Shown one piece after another: positions 52,244 to 64,000 of a stretch of DNA of 64,000 nt (the first letter of the stretch is position 1; each line of letters starts with the position of its first letter). A program made the position numbers and the translations under genes. This DNA comes from Archegozetes longisetosus. Taxonomy: Eukaryota; Arthropoda; Arachnida; Sarcoptiformes; Trhypochthoniidae. The notes beneath the pieces were generated by a model. The model was not told where the DNA came from. It ran no database searches and saw nothing but the letters and a program-made list of their open reading frames with translations. The stretch covers positions 8,287,073 to 8,351,072 of the forward strand of contig JAEMBT020000004.1 of NCBI GenBank assembly GCA_018873245.2, read 5' to 3'.

Positions 52244-52257
52244 TTAGAGCGCTCTAA
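52244..52257. repeat. Perfect palindrome TTAGAGCGCTCTAA
   Basis: 14-bp self-complementary sequence inside the GC-richer patch 3' of Sox. Confidence 0.8.
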
Positions 52258-53189
52258 ACCTATGGTTTATGCAGGATTTACGGAGCTCTGAGCCAAGAAC
52301 GCAATGCTAGAGAACACAATGACCGCTTCCTCCTATCCTCATCTCCACCCTTAACCAAATTGGAAGGAAAGACACTATCTCTCGATAATAGTCATAACGT
52401 TTGTAATATTTATTTAGTTGGGTTGCATGTGACATAAGTTACCTGTAGCTGGATATGATAAAAAGCACGATTTGTGACGCCAATTCAGCCAATATTCAGT
52501 ATTGCATTGCATGTTCGAGTAATTGACTCAATCATATTAGAACCGCTTTAACAGCAATTCTGCGTCAAAGGCCTGCTTCGATACACATCACTTTTCTAGT
52601 GGGTCACGATTTATGACCTGTTGCCATGCCTTGCGATGCCTCTATATCATGCATTAAGCATTTACTGTCAAGTGATGGAATCTTAATTAACTATGATTTT
52701 CGAGATTTTTCCGGGAAAACACTAAGTAAGGTGGAAGTTGAAGAAGTTATTTACTAATTTTTTTGCTCTCTGGTCATCACATCCTACACTCAACAAGTAG
52801 AGTAATAGACACGCAATGTGGAGAAAAAACTAACATAATCATAGATTGGGGAAAAAACAGAAAGCTCAGCTAATAAGACTCAACTAATTGCACAATTTAA
52901 AGTGGCTCACTTCTCAATCAGGCAGCAAACTAGCAAACTTTGCCAATGAAACTAGGTTAACTTTATCAAATTTAACGCGCACATGAAATGTCCCTTTTAT
53001 ATGAAAACCTAATTCAATCTTACTTAACTCAACTCTCAAACTAAGCTATTTTTTTAGCGCCTACTTTCAGCGTATATCAAACTATTGTCCAAAAAGACAA
53101 CTTCATATGATTGAAAACATTTTTTAATCATATATATCATTAATTGAAATGAGAATTTAATTGACAACAAAACATTTTTTGTTTAATAC

Positions 53190-53226
53190 TTAATAATAAT
53201 AATAATAATAATTAATAATAATGATG
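53190..53226. repeat. (AAT)n microsatellite
   Basis: AAT/TAA trinucleotide run with one interruption near 53211. Confidence 0.9.
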
Positions 53227-54115
53227 TTTTTTCTGTAAAACGCAAACTGTTACAACCAATGGTGATTTAATTCTCTAATTAATGCTATATTTAAGATAAT
53301 ATCATAATAATGTGTGCAGAAATTCATGTACAGACATATTTACAAGAGAGGTTAGCAATTTTTAAGTTAACACTGCATTAACGGCTGACATGTCAATCGT
53401 TTTTTATATATATATCACTCACAATAAGGTGTAATACTCTTTGTGTAACTTAAACAATGTTTAGTATAATACTGACGTATCATTATTTGTGTAAAACAAA
53501 CTTTTTCTTTCATCCTATGTCTTATTTAGCTGCCAAATAACTGGATTTGAAAAAATTTCATTAGTCCTAAGTGTTGATAATTTATTTGTACTTTTAATTT
53601 TCTTCAAAGGAAAAACGTTTGGAAACACCGGTTAATAGTATGGGAAAAAAGTAAAAATAAAAAACCGATGTCTTCTATTTTTTGGGGCATATTACTAGCT
53701 TTTTGGTATATATATATATATATAATCATAAGTTAACTGATCTAAGCTTTCAATTACTAACACTCTGGAAATGAAAATTTTTTGCTTATTACCATTTACA
53801 TCGTTTCATATATGAGATGTAAATATTATAAGAGCAGCTCTTTCATTTGATTTATACTTTTACAAATGGTGGTTCATTAGCTTTGAACAGTGTCTATCAA
53901 ATTACAATTGATGTATTTATGACGATTAAACCCTGGTCGATTAGAAGGCTTTCGGATTCAGGCTAGAAGGATAGGATAGGGATTCCGAAAATGTGAGTTT
54001 AACAAAAACAAGCCAAGCGTGTGGCCTAATCACTGTAATTGTGGAGTGTGTGCAACTCTTGTAGGTCGTTACGCTTTGCTATTCTTAAAACCAACACAAC
54101 AATTTAGTAAATGAA

Positions 54116-54159
54116 GAAACCTGGTAGAGACTAATATGAAACCTGGTAGAGACTAATAT
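54116..54159. repeat. Perfect 22-bp tandem duplication
   Basis: Two identical adjacent copies begin GAAACCTGGTAGAGACTAAT, at 54116-54137 and 54138-54159. They lie about 300 bp past the candidate Sox poly(A) signal. Confidence 0.92.
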
Positions 54160-54441
54160 CTGTAGTTTCTCGAGAAGTAGCGCACAAATTAATAAGGAAA
54201 TCGTGAACGATACTTTTCGACAGGCTTTTGATTTAAAAAGAAAAAACTGTATATAAATTGTAAAAACAAGTTGGAGTTAAATAGTTTTTCTTAAAAACTA
54301 ATCAAAAATTGGTATATCATATGAAAATTGTAATAATTTCAGGATTATTTGGTTTTATCTACAATTCATTTGTAAGCCTGTAATATCGATAGGGATTATA
54401 AGTCGAAAATCATATATAAATACAATTTTTAGCAGCTTTTG

Positions 54442-54447
54442 TTTATT
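54442..54447 (-). terminator. Candidate poly(A) signal for SoxB1
   Basis: TTTATT on the + strand gives AATAAA on the - strand, about 370 bp beyond the Sox stop codon. It is followed by a T-rich stretch on the + strand. Confidence 0.4.
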
Positions 54448-54814
54448 TTATTAAATGTACTCATAAAATAACAGTTGAGGCCAATTGTCAATTACTTACA
54501 TTCTGAAGATGATTAAGATTTTTACTTTTTGGAAACTTGTCGCACATCTATATCATACAAATCATTTGTGATCACAACATACACAGAAAGCAGAGCTAAA
54601 TAGTAGTCGTTTATAGTAGTAGTAGTTGTAGTGGTAATAGTTTGACGTACTTCTGTCTCATTTCTTAATAAGTCTTCTTATCAAATAAAACTTAAGTCTT
54701 TTCATTGAGAGTTCAAATGCGAAATTTGTACATTATGAAAGTCTTTCAAAGTCATTCAATTAGTTGCAAATATGTATTTAGAATGGATTACAATTACACT
54801 AATCATAATAAGTT

Positions 54815-56465
<1,651 letters not shown>

Positions 56466-59063
56466 TGCGGCCGCGGAAGGATGATATAAAGCCGTCGTCG
56501 TTGATTTGATTTAGCGTTTAGTTGAAAAAAGGGTCAATTATCGCGGAGGATAACAATAGTGTTCTTTAAGATGAATTAAAAAAAGCACATTCAGCGGAGA
56601 GAAGAACACACACAAGAAAACTATTTGACGTTGAGATACAGCACACTTTGGTAAAAGGTGTGCATGAGATATACAGTACTAGTAATGTAAAATACGGTAT
56701 ATAGTGATATAGTGAATACTTAGTGCTTCTGAGTCGATGTCAGGCCGCATTAACTGCAGAGCGAAGTAAGCTAAACAACAGAGACTAACCTAGCCTTCAA
56801 CATCGCCAACAACCCAACAAGTATAATGCTATACTCAAAGCAAACCCTCATCAATCGATTTTCTAGATCCTATGACATGCCCACTACCTTCTCATTGGCT
56901 CCCGCTACAAACCTAACTTTCCTCTAAGACTACTACTCATCTGAGCGAAGGGCTGGCACTTCAAGCCAGTGATGGACATTACTCGAGCCGCTGTTGAGCG
57001 CGAGCCTCGAGCTCGAGCCCAAGGTCTGAACAATTAGTTGATTCTATTTCTGTTTTGAGAATTGTGCAACTTAAGTCGAATCAAACTAAATGTTTGGGAT
57101 GCAAAGTTGAAGCTTAATTGGATTGAAAGGGTTTAAATGTAGAATTATCACATTCTATAGTCTGAATAGAGAATTATGAAAGTCTCTCAAAGCATCACAT
57201 ATAAAGAGAATATATTATATTCACCCAAAGTTAAGTGTATTGAACACAATGCTATTTGACGAGAGTGTCAATCGAGTGGTGAGTTTTATATATGCACTTG
57301 AATTGGAGGCATTATATTATATTACATTATATTATATTTATTATGATTATATTTGAGACTAACTATGACTCCGTGTCTAATCCAGCAGTAAAAAACGTAT
57401 TCTTTTATTTGATTGTATGGTTAAAAGTCAGAGCAAACTTTGTTACTATTGTAATGGCAACAAAATAGTATTACAAAGAGTAGAGCAAGCCATGGTTTGA
57501 GGGTCTGTCCATGTTAGATGTTGGCTAAATAGGAAATCACTCGCTTATATTCAACAATATATTTATTGTCAATTGAATACACAAAACCATATCGTATTAA
57601 GAGCACATTGTGTCTCATAGAAAGGCATAGTTAGTAATTCCCATTATAGTTAGCCCTATTGACCAGAATGTATACACTCAGATCAAAACCCCATATAAAG
57701 GTAATAAGAGACTGACTGCCTCATAATAATAGTTAAGGCACTTTTCAAGTTTTGTCACTATTGAAAATATCGAGTATTGCCTTTTCTACTTTCTCGACTC
57801 TTCACTTTCGCAATCAAACTGCATCAACAAAACATACTCACAACACAATCATCACATCATTCGCTCCTCATTTCTTCTTTTAAAATACTTTCTCAATACT
57901 CAATATTGAATAAAAAAGGTTTATATGTCAGGTCTAAACGCGGAAAACTAATAGAAAAATTATGATCTATTGCATCATTTTTTGCGTGATTTTTTGGATG
58001 GAATAAACTAAATTGATTTAACGAGAAATTAGTCAAACTAATAATTACGATAGCTACAAAATGATTGAATTTTTCCTTTTTCCATCATACTAACTCCGAA
58101 ATGAGTAAAAAAATCTTTTTAACTTAACGCTCAATTCATTGTCCAAACCTGTGTAGAAGAAACCTGTTTTTTCGAAAGAGCAAACCTCTTGGAACAATTA
58201 GGTCCATCTCTCAGGTCTATTTGGCAGAAATATTTTCCTATCATGGAATTATGTTAAGAATTCAAATGTTAAGATTTGAAACCTTGAAAATTTGGTAACT
58301 TAGGAAAAAATTAACGAGAGATTTATGGATAGTGTTTGTGATGGTCAAGGGAACGCTTGAGGCTATGAGAGAGAGAACTGACCACATTATGAATGGCTTG
58401 AGTGCCATACGTGTAAAATAGTGAATGAAGGTGTGGTATTTAGGAACTTACGACTTTTTCAGCTCATGCAGTGTTTCTGACAAGTTTCTCAATTGAACGG
58501 AAGTTTTGTATCATTGCACCTGAAAGTGAGGAATAAAGAAAAATGACTTCAGACACATTCATACAATCCGTTTAAACTTTAAGTTTGATGGCTGTCCTGC
58601 TGCCTCTCTCTCCACCTACAATACATTGTGACCAAACTCTTTGCAAACTCACAAATTAGAGTATATGAACGCCCAATTCTGCCACCTTTTGATCAGCTCT
58701 AAATTGGGTTTTGCATAAGAATAATGAGTTTTGTGCACACAATTCAAAGAGTTCTAAATAAAGTACTCATTTATTAAGCTGCAGAACATAAGTGTATTAC
58801 GAGAGGAGAACAAAATACAATGAGTACAAAACAAATGACAATCATTATTGTTTTTTTGTAGGAATTTGATGTTTAATAATTAAGTAATAAATAAAAGTGA
58901 CATATTCTAAGAGTAATCTAATATATAATTTAAGCTATAATTTAATGATGCGTACCAGAGTTACTATCAGTTCTTTTTGAACTTAACAAAAAGTTTTCTA
59001 AAAGCTATTCCTGAGGAACTATGAGTAAAGAACTTAATTTTCTAGTTTTTTTCTCAAGTGAAA
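56466..59063. promoter_or_regulatory. SoxB1 upstream region
   Basis: This should hold the Sox 5' UTR and promoter (- strand). An inverted CCAAT box (ATTGG on +, 56894-56898) lies about 430 bp before the ATG. A weak TATATA-like stretch is at about 56696-56714. A cluster of three CTCGAG sites lies at 56982-57017, near a sequence resembling a hAT transposon end. Further right is AT-rich sequence with a TTATATTA-type run (about 57312-57353) and no supported gene. The transcription start cannot be placed. Confidence 0.35.
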
Positions 59064-59095
<32 letters not shown>

Positions 59096-59099
59096 CGAG

Positions 59100-59144
<45 letters not shown>
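59064..59144. repeat. (GA)n microsatellite with GCGA interruptions
   Basis: 81-bp GA tract on the + strand with three GC interruptions in its left half. It lies about 2.6 kb upstream of the Sox start codon. Frames crossing it on both strands are repeat artefacts. Confidence 0.95.
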
Positions 59145-59147
<3 letters not shown>

Positions 59148-59943
59148 CAGAAAGTATTATTTCTTTGAGAGCAGCCAAAGATGTAAAAGAATTGGCGATC
59201 ATACTTTTATGTGCAGCTACTGAATAAGAGGGTCACAATCGTATATAACAGGCATTAATTCATAATGCATTGAGGGATGGGGATTAAAAATAGGGGAGAT
59301 GTCGCGTTCCCAAGCATGAACATATGAACACAAGTTCAAATCCTGACCGTATATATACTCTAAAACCATCCCTACATTGCCCTCAGCTTCAATCGCACCC
59401 CTGCTGTTCAATTGCTTGCTATGCAAAAGAGAAATGAGAAAAAGTGTGAACACAAGAGGGGAGAGATGAGGGGATGAGAGCCGTTGACGAATTCCTGAGC
59501 GCCGCATTCGAGCACACCTGGACGGGGGACACAATAAAAGAAAAAGTTTTCAATGCAATTCATGCGTGTATGTGAGATGCATACATGCCAGTAGTGATGC
59601 TGTCAAATAAGCTGGACTGAAGCTAAGGGCCAACTGTGGACATCACCGACAAACGACAAACAGTTCACATTAGACACGCTGAATAACAAATCTACTGAAA
59701 TACGTATGAGCTTTATATATAGAAAAGTATAGAACATAATGCATATAACTATATGGCTCTAAAGTAATGCTCTAAACTCTGCTACTGATTCTGGTATGCG
59801 TGAGTACGGTCAGGCTACTGGTTTGTCATAACAAGCGCACTGATAACAGTATGACATTGTAGTGATTCTCTATTAATGTAGTTCTATAATGAATATTTGT
59901 ATGACCTGAGTAATAAGTATATATAAGTTTGTCAATCTAAACA

Positions 59944-60035
59944 GAGCAACAATTATAAAGACAATTACGGAGAGCAACAACTATGAAGAATAAGAATTAT
60001 AAAGAGTAAGAATTATAAAGAACAACAATTATAAA
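59944..60035. repeat. Degenerate tandem repeat around AAGAATTATAAAG
   Basis: At least five units related to AACAATTATAAAGA or AAGAATTATAAAGA in succession, with spacing of about 17 bp in the clearer copies. Confidence 0.65.
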
Positions 60036-60483
60036 ATGCAAGACTTGTACAGTGCAATATTGATTTGATGCAACATTCATTTGGAGCCAATCGAAACAAA
60101 AGTAAATCTATTAATATAGTGTTGGATACATAGCTTTTAAATGAGCAAAGAAAATAAATGACGCTTAACACTAACCAATTTCGTTACAATAAAGACAAGA
60201 GATAACCAAAATGTTATATAGACGACAGGAAAGGGATAATTTGACTCATTTGACTCCCCACTGGTCAGTCCACTAGTGGTGTGCTGTTTCGTCGTACTCC
60301 TCGGCAGGAGATGAACCAAAACTGACCATTAGTGAACAATTGGTCGATTAGACAGGGGGTCATTAGAAAAGAAGGCTGTATAATAAGTGTAAATACAAGT
60401 GTTCCTAAAAGAAAACAGCATTATCTTGAGATGTTATAGCACTCAATATTTTATTACGGCATCACTTCTCAGTCGTAAAATGC

Positions 60484-60650
60484 AACTAATTTCAACCTAA
60501 CATAACCTAACCTAAACTAACTTAACTTAACCTATCCTAACACAGTTTAGACTAGAATCTAACTAATTTCAACCTAACACACTTTACACTAAAATCCAAC
60601 TAAATCCAACTTAACTTGACCTAGCACACTTTACACTAGAATCTGTTTAA
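60484..60650. repeat. Telomere-like CCTAA patch plus degenerate tandem repeat
   Basis: AACCTAACATAACCTAACCT and following AACTTAACTTAACCTATCCTAAC match degenerate CCTAA/TTAGG units. Next come about three copies of a 45-50-bp unit built on ACACTTTACACTARAATCYAAC, itself containing AACCTAAC. Confidence 0.6.
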
Positions 60651-61531
60651 TTTGCCAACTAGAAAAAAACCTTTCAAAAAATCAATCAGATTTGAATGTG
60701 TGAAGGGCGACAAACAACAGGAGATCAACTTTATACATTCATCTTATTTTCACTTCTGCTCATTCATCACACTATGAACTGATCGAACAAAGATTGGAGA
60801 TTGGCTTAAATTCGTGAAAGTGTTGTAGAGTATATGATATGAACGCTGAGAGACTAAGAGATACGGGAATGAAAAAAGTTTTGGCTGCACGTCATCCCAA
60901 CTATTCTGCATAGGCATAGAGACAACGATGTGTTGAGTTCGCTTTAGGACATTAAAATATTTCAATCAATCATGATTAAGGACAAGTCGAGTCAAACTCT
61001 ATATGCATTTATGGTTAAAAGTTAAAAATTAGATTGAGCCTTAGCGCTTAAGAGATAGAGTAGTAGAAAAAGTCACGATATGAGCCGACATTCTCTAATA
61101 TTAGGGAGTTGTAGTAATAGTAGTGCACCAAATACTAGATTAAAGAGCATATTGTCAAAGCACTCGATGCATACAACCAAATAGAAGTGTGTGTGACCTG
61201 AACTATAATATAAAATACAGTAGAATTGAGTTGCAATCTTTTTTCCAGTTATTTTCAAATAACAAATTTGACTCCTCTCTCCTATTAGATAAGTTGCATT
61301 AAGGTTATACTCAAATTTCAAATTTAAAAGCTTTTATGCTAACTCTCAGTGAATAAATAATTTTAATGCAAACTTAAATTGAAATATTCTTTTATAGCTG
61401 AAATTTTCTAGAACATCATATAATTTTGCGATAATGCAATAGTGATACAAGAACTTTGTTTACAATTTGTACAACTGATAGTAGCGGCTATATTTTAACA
61501 TATAATTTAGAGAGAAAAATGAGAAAATAAG

Positions 61532-61534
<3 letters not shown>

Positions 61535-61579
<45 letters not shown>
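61535..61579. repeat. (GA)n microsatellite
   Basis: Uninterrupted GA run of about 44 bp on the + strand, about 5 kb upstream of the Sox start codon. Confidence 0.95.
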
Positions 61580-61581
<2 letters not shown>

Positions 61582-62320
61582 AGTAGACTCAACCAGAGAA
61601 CCAAAGCAAAGCATAAGACCATCATCTCTTTGCGAGCACTTCCTTTTCCGGTATCAGAGATGCGTTCGGCATTTTCATGTTAGTTCATAGAATCATTTGA
61701 CGGAAAACGTCTCCGGCAACAGACCAATGCATCATTGTTGCCATCGATTTCTCTTATAGGAGGGATTACTGACAGTCAATAAAATATTTGGTGATCTCTT
61801 CTAGTAATGCACAATATATTGACTTTTTGAAAATATAAACTTTTTTCGTTTGGAAGCGCACTGATTTTTGGGCCTATAAAGCATAAAAGGCAAGAATTTA
61901 GCGTTTTTACAGAACCATTAGGTTGACACTGTTTAGTCTCTCTGTTCGTGCTCTACTCTCTGGTGTAGTCTATGATCAAATGAATTGGCTGTTTGCTCAA
62001 TCTCATAATCCAGTAGCGACTCGACTCACTCCCGAATCGTTGGTAATATTGTTGCCACATCTGCTTTGCCTTTCATAGTATTGATGGAGAAATGAGTACT
62101 AGTTCTGGTATAACGTTCGATACTGTACCTTATATGAGCACCACAACACAGTCTTTACCGCTGCAGATAGAAGACAGCTGCATATTAACTCAATCATTGG
62201 TAGCATATATTCAATAGGGAATCATTAGAACAAGTCGACCGATATTGTAGTAAAGACCTGATTAAACGATTCGTTTCGCTCAACTTGACATTGCACTGAA
62301 AATATATATATAATGTTACA

Positions 62321-62404
62321 TTAACTTACTTTCAAATTTAACTTACTTTCAGATTTAACTTTTCAAAACTTTTCAATATTTGTCAAAACTTCTCGATATT
62401 TCTC
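62321..62404. repeat. Short tandem repeats TTAACTTACTTTC and CAAAACTTYTC
   Basis: Two adjacent 17-bp copies of TTAACTTACTTTCARAT are followed by two copies of a 20-bp unit starting CAAAACTT and containing ATATTT. Confidence 0.7.
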
Positions 62405-64000
62405 TAAAATTCAACCTAAAATTATTTGATAACTAATCATTGAAAGCTTGAGACAATTTTGATGTGACTTAGAGTTCGTCAAAGCTAAGAATGAAGACTA
62501 AGATGATTTCTAAACTTGCTTTTATATTAATTGTGTCCCATAGGATGGAATTGAATGGAATAGAGCTGTTGAGACAATATAAAAAAGGACTGAAGTGGAG
62601 TAGAGTTATGCAGTAGAAAAGGTCTCTCTTTGTATGAGATAAGAATTTCATACAAGCACTCTTCCTTTGATGAGAATGAAAGCAGAGAAATTTCTTTTGA
62701 AAGACAGCTTCATTGCTTTAATAGTAAATAATCTTTATATGCAATACATATTATGCGCATAACCAAAACTCAATCTAACCCCAATGACGACTAATGCACT
62801 CCTACTACCGATCTCTTTACCACTGCATTTAATTTCGATTCAGCCATATTCTAATTCTAAGACCTGTTTTAACTGACAAAACTGATAATAAGCTATAAGC
62901 AAAAGTTTTAAATGAGAACTGTTCTTCAGTTGTTGAGTCGTAGAGCCGTTTGGGAAAGTGTGAGTTGGATGGCATGCGCGCGTAGTTCTTCATAATTGTC
63001 TCGCACACCAAATGAATTTATATAGTTTATAAGTTATATAAAAACTATATTTGGATGACTCTCCAAATAGCGGTTGCATACTATAACACGAATTTTCTAT
63101 ATATGAATTCCTTTCGATGACATAAAAACAATTTTTCAGAAAATGAAATGCAGGCAGAAATAGATGACTCAAATTTCTCTGCTATTCAGTACAATGTGAA
63201 CTAAATTATGTTTGAAGCACAAGAGGAGAGAAACCCTAAAGTATGCGCGATGTGTGCTCGAGAGAGAATGTGGACGATTGAAGAGCGAATATCAATAAGA
63301 ATGAATGTTTTGTAAGGCTTCGTGTAAGTTAGGGGCAAATATAAATATGAACACTCTGAAGATTAGGTGTTCAGATTCAACATCAAATAGCTAGAATCGA
63401 GTGGAGCTCATACTCTTGCTCTAGATTAATTAATTTAAATAGTATAAATTTTATTTTTCATTCAGTCTTAACAGTTTTTATCACACTTTAATTTTAGAAA
63501 ACATGTGTAATTTATGCGCTGATTGCGTTTGAAGCCTTATTCAATTATGATAATAAAAATTGTAAACTAACCTGAATTAATGCCAAAAACTTATCAAATG
63601 AACAGATTTTTACAAATAAATTGGGACATTTCACTACATAGATTTCTAAACGGGGACAATATTGTTGAGAATGTATTTGGAGTCAGTATAACTTTTTCAG
63701 TGAAATAGCCATATATTGCTATTACGAAATCAATTCTTCCCTCATTTCTATTCTGCAGATATAGAAATAATTATTCGGGATATGCTGCTCTTGTTACAAA
63801 CCTAATATTAGCTGAAATATTTGAGGTAAAACAGTTTTAAAATTAGCTTAAATCAGAATAATAGACAAACCGAAAAATCAATGCTTATGTCATTTGATGG
63901 ATGTATGAAAATAATAATTGTTTCATATCTTTCTATCCTTCTAACCAAAATGATAGACTGGAATATATACATATATAAGAGTATATAATATTGGAATCGG

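Larger units (their letters stand above)
49257..54441. other. Gene desert adjoining the Sox 3' end
   Basis: Contents are GATA-type repeat (about 49556-49599), a 12-bp tandem repeat (50509-50548), a GC-richer patch (about 51870-52340) without exon structure, a 14-bp palindrome (52244-52257), an AAT repeat (about 53190-53226), a (TA)n tract (about 53707-53724) and a perfect 22-bp duplication (54116-54159). No gene is supported. Confidence 0.5.
59145..64000. other. Right-hand stretch, upstream of SoxB1
   Basis: No supported gene. It holds a GC-richer segment at about 59200-59640 with a 105-codon frame (59534-59217, -) and Pol III box-like motifs, a degenerate 17-bp repeat at 59944-60035, the CCTAA-like patch at 60484-60650, a GA microsatellite at 61535-61579 and a TTAACTTACTTTC-type tandem repeat at about 62321-62404. 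Exon-like pieces at 63497-63825 were considered and rejected. Confidence 0.5.

Noticed and set aside
59005..59227. Frames on both strands with Arg-Glu or Leu-Ser repeats
   Set aside because: Produced by the GA microsatellite.
59291..59349. Possible tRNA gene
   Set aside because: Box A and B motifs are present, but the T stem pairs at only three of five positions and no acceptor stem or D arm can be drawn; at best a decayed tRNA-derived repeat.
63497..63825. Three exon-like open pieces at the right edge (KTCVIYALIAFEALFNYDNK; INWDISLHRFLNGDN; YRNNYSGYAALVTNLILAEI) with splice-like borders
   Set aside because: The phases of the three pieces do not chain with the available donors and acceptors, no family is recognised, and 22-26-codon open stretches are expected by chance in AT-rich DNA.

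Overview
The window looks like nuclear DNA of an invertebrate animal, most likely an arthropod and possibly a chelicerate such as a mite. The evidence is AT-rich sequence, genes split by mostly short introns (about 40-100 bp, a few up to about 1 kb), a Cys-loop anion-channel-type gene, a SoxB1 gene, many CT/GA microsatellites and a patch of degenerate CCTAA-type (arthropod telomere-like) repeat. The species cannot be fixed from the sequence. There is no bacterial operon structure, CRISPR array, rRNA or convincing tRNA.

Four genes are well supported. (1) Positions 1-727 (+) hold the last three coding exons of PCCA, the biotin-carrying alpha subunit of mitochondrial propionyl-CoA carboxylase; its 5' part lies outside the window. 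(2) Positions 2546-6753 (+) hold a complete nine-exon SLC16-type monocarboxylate-transporter-like gene (599 aa). (3) Positions 12037-8986 (-) hold a 13-exon Cys-loop ligand-gated ion channel subunit with signal peptide, Cys-loop and four membrane segments. Its second exon needs one base fewer than the sequence has, so it carries an apparent frameshift. Genes 2 and 3 converge tail to tail. (4) Positions 56465-54815 (-) hold a two-exon SoxB1 (SoxNeuro/Sox2-like) transcription factor whose HMG box is interrupted by an intron.

Between the channel and the Sox gene lies about 42.8 kb with no convincing gene, and a further 7.5 kb follows upstream of Sox. These stretches hold microsatellites, short tandem repeats, a 144-bp near-perfect palindrome that looks like a foldback/MITE element, and scattered short open frames. 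By analogy with SoxB1 genes elsewhere, the desert may be Sox regulatory sequence; that is inference.

The four genes have unrelated jobs (propionate metabolism, organic-acid transport, neural ion channel, neural-fate transcription factor) and show no sign of joint regulation. The most notable structures are two GC-AG introns, two 21-nt microexons, the frameshifted exon, the split HMG box and the 144-bp palindrome. I found no clearly new multi-gene system.
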